A program made the position numbers and the translations under genes. From Bugula neritina (lineage: Eukaryota; Bryozoa; Gymnolaemata; Cheilostomatida; Bugulidae), in the NCBI GenBank assembly GCA_964035545.1, contig OZ037771.1, positions 7,792,690 to 7,856,689 of the forward strand: a DNA stretch of 64,000 nt. Reading direction: 5' to 3'. Positions 13,742 through 28,600 of this stretch are shown in pieces. Below the pieces are notes generated by a model. It had not been told where the DNA came from and did no database searches. It saw nothing but the letters and a program-made list of their open reading frames with translations. Every line of letters starts with the position of its first letter. Positions within the stretch are counted from its first letter, which is position 1.

Positions 13742-14909
13742 CAGGGTTGGGGTAATTGTAATTTGTAATTGTAATTGGCTGTAATTAATTACATTTTTTC
13801 AAGTAATTGAATGTAATTTGTAATTGAGGTTTAAAAATGTAATTGTAATTGTAATTGTAATTAATTACATATCTAATGTAATTGTTTTTTACAATTACTT
13901 TATAATTACATGTCAATTACTTCAAACTTTTAAATCTTAAAAAACTCCTTCTTTTTCTACAATGCCTACTGTTAAATAACAAGTTCAGATAGTTAGGTCA
14001 ATATAGTAGGGTCATTCCATGCCAGCTCACCGAATTGCCCGCGTCTATTTGCGTCTCAGATTCTGTTCATGTTTACACCAAATAGACCTACACATGCCTC
14101 AAGTATTCTTCTTCAGTATTTCTGACCTGACACAAATTTTTTTGAAAACTGACTACTTTTGTGGACAAAGGTTGAGAAACATTTTGAGGAAAATTTGTGA
14201 TTTCTTCTTTTAGACTAATCTATAAATGTCTATATCTCAATCATTTTTCTAGACTGAGCCTAAAAAATTTGCTCTGTGATTTGATAATACCTATCAATTT
14301 GCACTAGTAGCAACACATATTACAGAATACTTTGTGTGCATATATGCAAAGTCATTGAATATGAACAAATCTTTGTAAATTTTGAAAAATTTCAAATACT
14401 CGCCTAATCAAATTTTAAATTACTTATAAATTGGTCTAAAAGTATAAATCACAAATTTTCCTCAAAATATTTTCCAACCTTTGTTCACCAAAGTAGTAAT
14501 TTCTTAAAATGTTTTTGTGTCAGGCCAGAAATATTCACGAATGGTAATCTGAACATGTGTAGGTCCATTTAGTGTAAATATGAGCAAAATCTGAGACACA
14601 AAGACGTGGGACCCCTTGAAAGTTGGTTGATTTGGTATGGAATGACATAATAGTATCACCGTGGAAAACAAAAGAGGTTCACCACTGTCAACACTGCCCC
14701 TGGTAGTTGGACCCTAGAAGTGACTTCTATTTATTCTTTGTGAGAACAAAAGTAATTGTAATTGTAATTAATTACATTGCCATGTAATTGTAATTGTAAT
14801 TAATTACATTTATTTTTAACTGTAATTATAATTGTAATTGTAATTGACAAATCTTTATGTAATTGTAATTGTAATTAATTACATTTACATGTAATTGACC
14901 CCAACCCTG
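13742..14909. mobile_element. Non-autonomous hAT element with 8-bp target site duplication
   Basis: The element starts CAGGGTTGGGGTAATT and ends with the inverted counterpart AATTGACCCCAACCCTG. It is flanked by the same octamer CTATATAC on both sides (13734-13741 and 14910-14917). A CAGGG terminus and 8-bp duplication are hallmarks of the hAT superfamily. The ends are padded with many TAATTG/CAATTA repeats (13755-13925 and 14750-14895). No transposase ORF is present, so it would depend on an autonomous partner. A separate long inverted repeat fills the middle. Confidence 0.92.
14011..14646. repeat. Long imperfect foldback nested inside the hAT element
   Basis: The left arm (about 14011-14225) begins GTCATTCCATGCCA and the right arm (about 14435-14646) ends TGGTATGGAATGAC. 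Matching interior blocks include AAATTTGTGATT against AATCACAAATTT, and CCTACACATG against CATGTGTAGG. The arms are diverged and the central spacer is about 200 bp. It may be a nested MITE or part of the host element. Confidence 0.75.
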
Positions 14910-14917
14910 CTATATAC

Positions 14918-17080
14918 TAGTGCTGCGCCGTACTAATTTTTATAATCATATACTAATGAACAATCAAATAAAACACCACTAATATTGAAAGCAAAATGCA
15001 ACACATGCATTGCAGCTAGTAGCACAAAAAAACTATTTAAAATACCAATCTGAAATTAGTAATACAGAAACTTGCAAATACAGTTACATTTTAAGTGTAT
15101 TATGTTAGTAAATTTTATTGCTCAGAAAATAATTTTTAATTCTAAGCGAAATATTAAAACAAGTAAATACACTTATGTCATTCTAGTTGAGTGAAAAGTA
15201 CAGAAAACTAATTAGAGGCACTATAATATGACTGATAATAGAAAAAACTATAATGCTGGAATACTAACAGTGTATACCCGGCCAAAATTTAGGAAATACT
15301 TTTCTGATGACATCACTTCAACTTTTTGTACAGCAACAGCTATAGCTTAAAGGGTTCTTTTCTCTATTGAACTTTCATTTTTATAGATTTACCAAAAATT
15401 TCATTAAAATTATTTGCATGTTCCAAAATTAAAACTTTATAAACTTTCAATAGTCTATACTCGTTTACTTAATACAACTAAGTTTTTTCTACAAAAATCA
15501 TTTTGAAATGTCCCCACCTGAAAAATAAATCTAATTACCAGCGTGGGAAGTTGCAATTTTCAATTAGACTTTTGCCACTATAGTTCGGAAAATAAATCCA
15601 TGATAAATATACAACCAATGCAAAAAAATTTTATTTGACTTATTACTGGCGAAATCTACCGTGTTATGCCCAGTAATAAAAATCATGTCAACTCTATACT
15701 AATGTTTAATTAATGGTATTTAACTTTATTCCATTATATTATATCAAAATTATATCATTAATAAAAAAAATTAGTTTCAATAATTAAAATTTGCAATTGT
15801 AGTTATTACTTTCAAATTATTCAATAAGATAAATAAGCAATAACTGAACATGATGATGACTACTACAATAACAGTAATTGTCATGTTGACAGTGACATAT
15901 TTAACAATAGTTCATTTAGCAATTTCCTATCAAATGTATTAAATTAAAGTTTTGTAATATTGTATTTAATTGTTTAATATTATGGCTAATTAGCATTATT
16001 ATAACTATTCATCATCACAGACACTATAAGATTATAATTGGCAACTGCTCATTATAATTATTACAATGAGAACATTAACATTATAATATCTACATTATGA
16101 TTCTTATAACTGCAGCAAAGTTATAAACAATTGTGATTTGAAATAATAAAAATTGAATTAAAGAAATAGATTTATTTTGATTTGTCTTCAAATTGACAAA
16201 ATAAATTAGTAGTATTACTTGGTAATTTTCTATTCATTAGTAAAAAACTAAATGGTTATTTTCAGTTGGTTTTCAACAATTATTCTAAAACAGATATAGA
16301 TATAAAAAACTAAGCCCATATCTAAGGCTAACACTATGAATACGTGTAAAAACAGATAGCCTATTCTAAGTTAATCCAAAACTTACATAAAATTATTACT
16401 GATAGTAAAGTACTATCAATTAAAGTTAGTATCACTCTGTTATGAGTGTAAGTATACTGAGTATCACAATGATAGTTACGAGCTTTAAGGTCTATGAGTA
16501 TGTAATACTACGTCTATATTATTGTTAATATTATAATTACTAATATATTTATTTATAATTATAACACAACTACAAGTAAAAGCAAATTAGTAATACAGAT
16601 TTCATATTATAAAAATTCACACAAGTTTATATTCGATATCCCTGTGAGAACTTTTGATAGAAAGGTTTCTTTCAAAGAATGTTAAGGACTTACTATTTGA
16701 CACAGGAGCAATTATCGCTAGATGCTCTCCGTAACATCAACTCTACCATAAACAGGTAGTAATAGTAGTAAAATGTACTAATACTTATTTAGTTAATAAT
16801 TATTAGTCACAAACTTATGCCTATGGCTTGTACTTATATAGTATTAGTAAATTTGTCATAATGTAGTTTACAAATTAAATTTATAATAACTTTTCAGTTA
16901 TACTAAATTTAGCAGTAATACTAATAGTTAATACTTACTATACTAATAGTCATAGCCCAAGCTCAAGTTGTACTTATACTTACTCTTAGTGGTACTATTA
17001 GTAGCACTAGTTAGTCCCAATTAATATAAAATTTTAACTCAAGATTAATTTAAAATATAAATATCTATAATTTCAATCCA
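14918..17080. other. AT-rich intergenic stretch, no gene seen
   Basis: No coding region longer than background and no recognisable RNA gene. Parts of 16740-17010 grade into AGTAAT/ACTAAT-type low-complexity sequence. Confidence 0.5.
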
Positions 17081-17246
17081 TTACTGTTAATGTTATTATT
17101 AAACTAAAACTTGATCTCTGTGGCTAGAGATATTTTTAATATAGCATTAATTGTTATTTTATTTTAATTATAACAATTAATGCTATATTAAAAATATCTA
17201 TAGCCACAGAGATCAAGTTTTAGTTTAATAATAACATTAACAGTAA
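17081..17246. repeat. Near-perfect hairpin: 77-bp inverted repeat, 12-nt loop
   Basis: Arms 17081-17157 and 17170-17246 are reverse complements with one visible mismatch (GGCTAGAGAT against the counterpart of ATCTATAGCC). The spacer is 17158-17169. The whole unit reads TTACTGTTAATG...CATTAACAGTAA. No clear target duplication was found. A young foldback element or a hairpin RNA source are both possible. Confidence 0.92.
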
Positions 17247-17344
17247 ATACTTGTATTTATATTAAAAAACTCACTTGTATTTACTTTAGGTTTAATGACA
17301 TTATAGAAAATAAAATAAGAATTGGATTATTATCATCAAAGTAC

Positions 17345-17889
17345 CAGCATAATAGTATTACTATTACTATTAGTATTGCAGTTACTGCCCTACCATTATT
17401 ATTATGATAATTATAAATATTAATAGTAATAGTAACACAGTATTATTTATATTTAATAATATTTTTTTATAATTATCAACTTTAATATATTTTAAATTAT
17501 TTATAATAATAATGTATTTACCATTATTACAAAATTGGAAATTTAGTACTACTAGTACTAGTAGTAGTTCACTACCACTAGTAGTAATGCCAATAGTAGT
17601 AACACTAATACCAATAGACAACAGACACAGTACTACTACTAGGTCTAGTACTAGTACTAGTAGTAGACCTAATAATAATACGACTACCACTACCAGTACT
17701 ACTAGTACTACTGCTACTAGACTACTACTGTAACCAGTAACTGTAAGACTAAGACTGTAAGAATAAGTGAAAGTCACTAACTGTAACAGTAACACTAACT
17801 GACTAAGAGTAAGAGTAAGACTAAGAGTAAGTAGTAGTACTAGTAGTACTACACGGTAGACCTAATACTAAGTCTAGTGTTAATAGACG

Positions 17890-17921
<32 letters not shown>

Positions 17922-18070
17922 GAACTACTATTACTATTAGTACTAGTACTAGTAGCTCAGTAGTAGCTGTAGTACTAGCAGTAGTACTAGCAGTAGTACT
18001 ACTACGTCTACTATAACTAGGTCTAGTACTACTACTAGTACTAGTACTACTAATACTAGTAATAAATGTC
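17345..18070. repeat. Degenerate hexanucleotide/trinucleotide array (TACTAG family)
   Basis: Continuous low-complexity sequence of hexamers such as ACTACT, AGTACT, AGTAGT and, at 17740-17830, GTAAGA/CTAAGA/GTAACA. The overlapping T/S-rich ORFs on both strands are by-products of the 3-bp periodicity. Confidence 0.85.
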
Positions 18071-18842
18071 AACTTTCATCATTATTTTATAGCTATTTTA
18101 ACTTAAAAATACTAATCAAAAATAATTAAAAATTTGAGCTTCGATTTAGCTAGCAGATAATTCATGCATAATTAATTTTATTTTGAATATCTTACGCGTG
18201 GATTTATTTGTTAGCCTGGAACTTCCATCTGTCGGGTAGCCGTCGATGTTGATGTTCCTGCTCTAATTAATTATCTACACATGTAACCAATGGCTGCTCA
18301 TTTTCGCTATATAGGTTAAAAGAACGCTGTTGGTGCACTCCGGTGTGTTTTCGTGGCGCTCGTTAAAGTTCTCTGACGTCAAATTTCCGCTTAAAAATGA
18401 ACCAATTGAATTTTTTCATTTTTGACTTAAATGCGCTGCAGCAATAGATAAATAATTATATTTTTAGGCCCAGTATCGATATGAATCTCTTAGTATTTTA
18501 GAATTACTATTAGTATAACTATTGGCAATGTGAAATGATGTATACGGGTATATGAATGTTAATTATTATTTGTGGACCAAGGGCAAGTGTAAAAATATAT
18601 AATTGAGCCATAATTGTTTACTATTAGTATTATTTTTTATTGAATTTATTATATTTAATTTTATTGAACGTTATCATTATGATTATCATTATGACTATCA
18701 TTGTCAAATTTTCATTATCAATATCATTATGATATTCATATGAAATTTGATATTTATAATGAATCGTTATGATTAAATTGAATAATTATAGTTATTTCAT
18801 TATGAATATGAATTATGATTATAAATATAATATCTTGGAGTA

Positions 18843-19320
18843 ATCATGCAGTCTAACCTAAAGTTTGACAGACATGTTACATCTAAAGTCAACAATGCAA
18901 GCAAAATACTTGGCTTTATCAAGCATACAATCTACAATGCACCCATGAAGGCAAAATTAATTGCATACCTTAGTCTATGTAGACCTATCCTTGAGTATGC
19001 AAACACGTTGTGGGATCTGACTAACAAAAGTGCCTGTGAGGAAATTGAACATGTTCAAAATCAAGCCATCAGGTTTATCGCTAACCTCAAAGACCATAGA
19101 ATAACTTTGTTAATGAGAATACTCCCAGGTTAAGAGCGCCATGAAACGCTTTCATCTGCTTATGATGAACTATTAAATTCAACTCGGTCAATAAACACTC
19201 GATCTGCTAAGAGAGGAGAACCAACATCAATTTCTGCATCCTCACAGACCTTTCACAGCAGTTTTCTCCCTCGAAGCATCAGAGATTTGAGGATACCATC
19301 TCATAACACAAACTCAGCTT
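18843..19320 (+). pseudogene. Non-LTR retrotransposon reverse transcriptase fragment
   Basis: An open stretch at 18846-19133 encodes a peptide with LKFDRHVTSKVNNASKILGF, CRPILEYANTLWD and EIEHVQNQAIRFI. This is the C-terminal part of CR1/jockey-type LINE reverse transcriptases, where the usual pattern is VRPILEYAxxVWDP...LExVQRRAARFV. After 19133 the frame breaks, but a later segment (about 19200-19320) still reads like the family tail (FLPRSIRDLR). There is no N-terminal RT core or endonuclease, so this is a dead 5'-truncated copy. Confidence 0.82.
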
Positions 19321-21599
19321 AGCTATGTGCTAAAACCGCTTTACATTACAATTAAAATATCCAAACTTAGCTGCATGCTAGAATAGATACATTTCAACAC
19401 ATGGTAAACCCAAACAAAAACAACATAAGAGGCACTCATAATTTTGCGCCTGTAGGTCTTAGCAGAGTGTTCTAATTTTTACAAGGTGAGTTATGAAGTG
19501 AGTTATAAATAATTAATATCATTAATTTTATTTTTAAATTAAATTTTAATTATTGTTAATAATTAATGTTATTACTTATTAATATTATATTTTAATTTAG
19601 TATGAATGCCATTACCATATTATCTGGCATATTTATATTGATAATATGATAATGATATTTATATTGTTATTAATACTGAAATTGAAAATGTATATTTGTA
19701 TTAACATTGATTTAAGATTAATATATATATTTATAACTTATTTTTTTGATTTTGATTTATTATTCTATAAACTATTGGTTATTGTTGTGCGACGCACAAT
19801 AGTTATGTGGGCTTTCTAGTTAGTCCAATTAACATCTAATCACTGATAGTTCAATAGTAGTTTCGCTTGTAATCTTTATTATAACCATATAATACAATGC
19901 AAAAATATCTCTATGTATCACTGTAATTGCTGCTTTACATTACTACTAGTCGCGCTCTACTAACAACTGTTCTGCATGGCTTAATACAGCCGGAATACTA
20001 AAGAGAGTCAGTGATTGGCAGGGGGCGCACGTGACGTATAAACCACGCCCCATTACATTATTTATGTTACATCAGTCACACACTCACACTGGCTAAAAAA
20101 AGCCCAGTGACAAACCTAAAGAATACAGCAATCCTGCCAATCTCAACTTGAACTAAGCTATCAACTTAAAAAAATTCTTTCTCTATGTTGTTGGTAGAAG
20201 ATGTTCCAACAAAACTAAATGGAGTCAGAGTGTCTTTTTACATTATAAGTATATGTTGAATGACTTTCTACAGCTCAAACTATATCAGGAATTGAGCAAG
20301 TTAGCCACTATTTCGGACACTCATCTGGTATATACAAAAGGCTAATAATTTTATTTGATCCGTCTTCCAAAGAGTTTTAACACAAAGTATTAGATTTTGA
20401 AAGGGTTATGATAGCAACAGATAACATGTCCGTATAAAGATGGGATGATAAAAACTTATCAATAACTACAGCAGTCTACAAGAACTACTAAGGTGAGGTT
20501 TGAAAATTGATTTGAAACAAGACAATATAATTGTTGTACTATAAGAGCTAAAGGATACTGGTCACATCACATCAAGTGAATACGTTAAGAAGAGCCAAAA
20601 AATTAGTATTACAGTTATCTGCTAGTTCGCATAATTTTGTTAGTTTTCTAATCTACAAAAATTACAGTCTTCGATTACGATATCAATTTCTCTACTGTTA
20701 ACATTTTGTAGTCATAATCTAAGCCAAATAGCTTTCACGGATGTTCTGAAAGCATTCTGTTTTGACTGATTTTGCTGGAAAACATTGACTTATTGCTGCA
20801 GCACCCCCTCGCAGCTTTTATCCCATACATTTTGAAATAGGTCATCAATATAGGCCAAATATTACATGTGCATATAGTTTTTGAATTGTTGAACTGTTTT
20901 AATGTTCAGTCCTAATGTCTGGTATGTACTAAAACAATTACCCTCATTTATCTTCTAGGAAACAATTTTATAGCACAATTTGAATTCTATGTAATAGGCA
21001 AATTTAGATATTTTCATGTCCTTGTTAATTAGCATAGTGGACACAAATCCTAATTAATACTCTAGTATTAGGAACATTGGGAAAGGATCTTTACTCTGAA
21101 GCGAATACATTAGTAATTATGCTAGCTAGTGTCCACTGAACTACTCGAAGCAGTTGTGATGCAACTCGGCAAGCTGGTAGAATATGCATCAAGAGAAATG
21201 GAAAGAAAATCGTTATTTATGAGTGCTAAGAAATCCTAACATTTACATCTTCATAAACCATGAACTATTTATAACCATATTTGACAATCTACTACAGAAA
21301 GCTTCAAAAATGCTATAGTCTGATGCTTCTACTTCTTGATAGATATCTAGCGAACATCAAGCGCCAACCCTCAGCTCAGCCCATTACCAGACATGCAATC
21401 TTAATCGGCAGTTGAAAAATCAACTATAAGTAAAATTCAAACTGGACAGATAATTCTTACAGTTTTCTCTTTTTTATTTTTTCTATTCTACCTTCAAAGT
21501 GTTACACCTGACTAATGGTGATGCATTTATATAGTTATTTCAGTTATCATTATGAAGTCACACTAATATGAGATTTTTAAATCATAACTATTGTTTCAC
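19321..21599. other. Intergenic, no gene recognised
   Basis: AT-rich sequence without a supported coding region. A less AT-rich patch at 20020-20060 (GGGGGCGCACGTGACGTATA, containing an E-box CACGTG and a CRE-like TGACGT) could be regulatory, but is 2.1 kb from the MAGT1-like start. Confidence 0.4.
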
Positions 21600-21602
21600 T
21601 TA

Positions 21603-22023
21603 GCATAGGGCCACATGGGGCGTATTTTCGAAGAAAATAATTTGCACCACCAGTAGAAAAAGGTGTCCACTGTACGAAACGTGTCAGTAAAATCGAAAAA
21701 CTACTAGCTAATAATATATGCGCTTAACTTTACTGCTCGCCTTGTTTCTATGGCTATATGTGCGAGATAAATTATATTTTCATTTTTAAATCTCCCTCTC
21801 TTTCAATAAAACGCAATTTAGTGGAATGTAGCACTAAATTAAGAAAAGTGGGCTCGCTAAATAACAACCAGCCAGTTAAGTGACGACGGTAGAACTTATT
21901 CGCACTTGTTGAGAATGCTGAACGGCAAGTACGAATATTTTCTCCACATTCGTGTACAGTGGACACCTTTTTCTGCGTGTGTGAATTTTCGTGTGCGAAA
22001 ATACGCCTCGTGTGGCCCTACGC
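21603..22023. mobile_element. PIF/Harbinger-type MITE, family 1 copy A
   Basis: 421 bp with terminal inverted repeats starting GCATAGGGCCACATGGGGCG and ending with the counterpart CGCCTCGTGTGGCCCTACGC. It is flanked by TTA on both sides (21600-21602 and 22024-22026), fitting the TWA target duplication of PIF/Harbinger elements. The same family recurs at 41303-41694 with its own TAA duplication. No transposase is encoded. The right end lies 124 bp before the MAGT1-like start codon. Confidence 0.9.
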
Positions 22024-22147
22024 TTACTGGGCACATTCTATATAGAGAATAGATTACATATTGCAGTTGACCTAACAAACAAACGTTTTGAAGCTGCTCT
22101 GTTCGTTGATAATTGTTATATTTTAATAATGATAGATCCACAGAAGA

Positions 22148-25168
<3,021 letters not shown>

Positions 25169-25679
25169 GTCTAGGAATGAGATCTCATTACTCCACTTCA
25201 GCTACCACAGCTCTGGTTCAGCACTCATCTAACTGCCACAACTCCAGTTCTACAGACACAAAGCTTCATCACCACCCATCAACCACCATTGCATGTAGCA
25301 ATCACAATTTAGATTTGTTCTGTTCAATGTTGTAAAAATCTGTATTTGTAGAAATAATTTAAATATAAATATATTATGTTGTGATTATTGAGATGTAAAT
25401 TTACATCAAAATAAATAGGATAGTAAACAAATACAGAAATAATAAATAATATGATTTCCAGAGATACAATTTGAGCTCATCAAACGAGTATATAATTATT
25501 CCTGCTGTAATAAATATATATCACCGAATAAAACTTTTAGTTGTATGTGAATCAAACAATTGGGAAAACTAACCTATTCCTATAGAAATTAATCCAGTGA
25601 AGGCACACCTTTTTTATTAGAAATAAAATGTAGAACATGTAGTGAGTTAGTTTTGTATAGAATATTTTTCGAAGATAAA
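25169..25679. other. Convergent 3' ends of the MAGT1-like and ABCH-like genes
   Basis: 512 bp separates the two stop codons. A forward AATAAA at 25410-25415 fits MAGT1. A reverse AATAAA (plus-strand TTTATT at 25613-25618) fits the ABC gene, 62-67 bases after its stop. If both are used the transcripts do not overlap. Confidence 0.7.
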
Positions 25680-28600
25680 TCATGCTGAATGGCGAATTTT
25701 AGATATAATGAGAGCCAGTAGTAGAAATCCTACTGCCCAGCCAGCAGCTACGAGGTAACCTCTGTACACCACATAATTACTCAAATTCCATCCTCTTCCC
25801 ACTACAGACCTACAATTATACAATTTCAATATGATAAGCTTCTGGCCACAGCAGAATGCAGGTTACTAAGGACAGCAATATTCTATGGCTCCTAACTGCT
25901 AGTTCGAACTACATTAATTCACAGCTTATAGGTATTCTTGCAAAGTAAATCAAAATAGTCTGTTAGTCTGCATTACCTTTGAGCTTCTACTAGTCCGCAA
26001 TACATAAATTCACAGTATAGTTACTTTTGCCAAGTTAATCAAAATAGAGCTGTTACGGCAGAATTACCTTTGAGCTTCTACAGCTAGAGTAAGTGGTAAA
26101 CATATGGATATGTACTGTAGCCATTGCGGCATAGCTTCAATTGGCCAAAGTATTCCAGAAGCCAAGAGGAAAGGGAAGACAACAGCTAAAGATAGCTGAG
26201 TTGCTGCTTGTTCATTGCTAGCTCCTGTTGGTAAAAACAACATTAGTATAATTCACATCCCCTGCCATGCTGTAAGATGATTACTGGTGATGTAAGTTTC
26301 AAGAGTTTATTTCACATCAATTAAAACTATATATAATAATATAGTAAAAAGGAAATCAAGTATAATAACCTGAGACATGCAGAAATGTATAAAACTGACT
26401 AAAACTCTACAGTAAAATATTAAGATAAGATAACTCTTAAAATGCAGTACATCGTTGGGAACAGGCTGTCTAACGTTGGGTAGAAAGTGAGGGCTGGACT
26501 CTGGTAGATGTGTTTATAGAACATTGTGTAATGTAGTGTTACATTCAAGTGACTGGTAGTACAGTATGACTAATAGTATAGTATGACTGGTAGTACAGTA
26601 TGACTAATAATATAGTATGACTGGTAGTACAGTGTGACTAGTAGTACAGTATAACTAGTAGTACAGTATGACTAATAGTACAGTATGACTAATAGTACAG
26701 TGTGACTAGTATATTATACTCACCTGTACTAATAACAAAACCGAGGCTCATCCCAGTCATGCCCACCAGCAACTCAAACAGTACAACGACCACCATGGGG
26801 CCAACAGTATACACATTAAACACAGCAAAGGCAAACACCACCAGCACAGCTGTTTGAATCACCATCACCAAGAACTGAGTGCCAATATGTCCCAGCATTA
26901 TCTCTAGTACCGTCACACCAGATACCAAACTCCTCTCAAACAATCCCTCCTACAATATTGTATTCGTTCTATCACTCTATAGATTGTGTACACAGAATTA
27001 GTCTACATGTAGAGTTAAGCAAGATAGGTCACACTGATAAACTTTTTAAAAAACCACTTGATAACTTTTTAAAATTTATGTAAACATGGTAAACCAATTG
27101 AAAGAGAAGTATAGTGTCATGGTAATAAGGTCATCATAGCAATATATTCAATTAATGAGCTTCAATAGCATGTACCGCAGGAGGTACAAATCACTGTTTT
27201 ATAGAACATAATTTGTTGGGTAGACATCCACTAACTTGCCGACAAGTTCACAATACAACGCCCAATGAATGACTACTGCTGTCGTGACTAGGTTAGCAGA
27301 TAACAGAGAATACAAGCAGCAGATGAGGTTCTCTGTAGAGATCAATGAGTACCTTGATCTCCATCACCAGGGAGAGAGCCGTCAAGCCAACTGCAAGGAA
27401 GTAGATGATGGAGCACATGATGCCCGGGGCAACAAAGTCGAGGAAGGTATTCTTATCTCTGCCATAAATGGGCGTGTTGTAGTGAACTGGTAACTGCTCT
27501 GTAGACGTTAAGTTGGTTGGCAGAGAGATGTTGTACCTGTCTTTAACTGAAATTAGAACAGCAGGTTGACGATGGTTTATAGAATCAGGGTGCTATAGTA
27601 TACCGCACACATGACACATCTGTGTAGAACATTAGATATGAACAGGAAATGTAGTATATCAGTCACAAACAGGGAGTAGCCGTGGTCTAGGAGTTAGAGC
27701 ACGGGCTTAGTAAACCTGTAGCCAGAAGTTCGACACCCAGTAAAGGCCATTGGTGATGTTAGGAAGAGCATCCAGTCATAATTGCTTCTGTGTCCAATCT
27801 GAATAAGTCCTTAGCCTGATTTAACAAGAAAAAACCTTTCCATCCGGGGTTCTCACAGGGATGGTGACTATAAACTTGCGTGAGAGTCTCAAACAGCCAA
27901 CACAAGCACAACCAGATTTGTAAGAAAGAGCTAGTTGACAGCGAGGTTAAAACCTCGACAGTTGCTGCCGAGCAAAATAAACTGGCAGAAATTTTATTTA
28001 ATTTATTTATTATTAATGATACAGCTCTAATATTATATCACTATTACATCGTGTTATATTGCATTGTATTATATTGCGAATCGGGTATTGGTTATTCCTA
28101 TATTACACTTTCAGTCTAAGTATAAAAAAACATGCTGTAGCTGAGGTAATACTAATATTTTCCTGATTAGTACCTTCCAACATAAACACTAGTAGACATT
28201 GAGGAAGACAGTAAATCTTGAAGCAGTAACTGAAACAGTTGCTGTAGGATAACGTACTAGTATGATGGAGTGTAACCTATACAATATAATACTGTAATAC
28301 ACTTGAATATAAAATATATATCAATACCTTGCTGAATAACTGCTGCTGCTAAGTTCTGATATGCCTCTACAATTTTAGCCTTCAAAGTCATGAAAATCTG
28401 TTGATTAGTCTCGTCCATCCAAATCTCCACGGTGGAACCCTCCACCACCGATTTATTGCTGGAGCCGCTCATTCTACAAAGTAAAACTGTGTTATGAAGG
28501 AAATCTGTCAGACCTACATATATCATAGTACGTTTATTGTAAAAGTAAACTTACAGTAGGTTCAGTGTACATGTAAAGCACATCTAAAAATGAACAGAAA

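Noticed and set aside
17382-18072. Ser/Thr-rich and Leu/Val-rich ORFs on both strands
   Set aside because: They arise from 3-bp periodic repeats (TACTAG family) and show no non-repetitive protein sequence.
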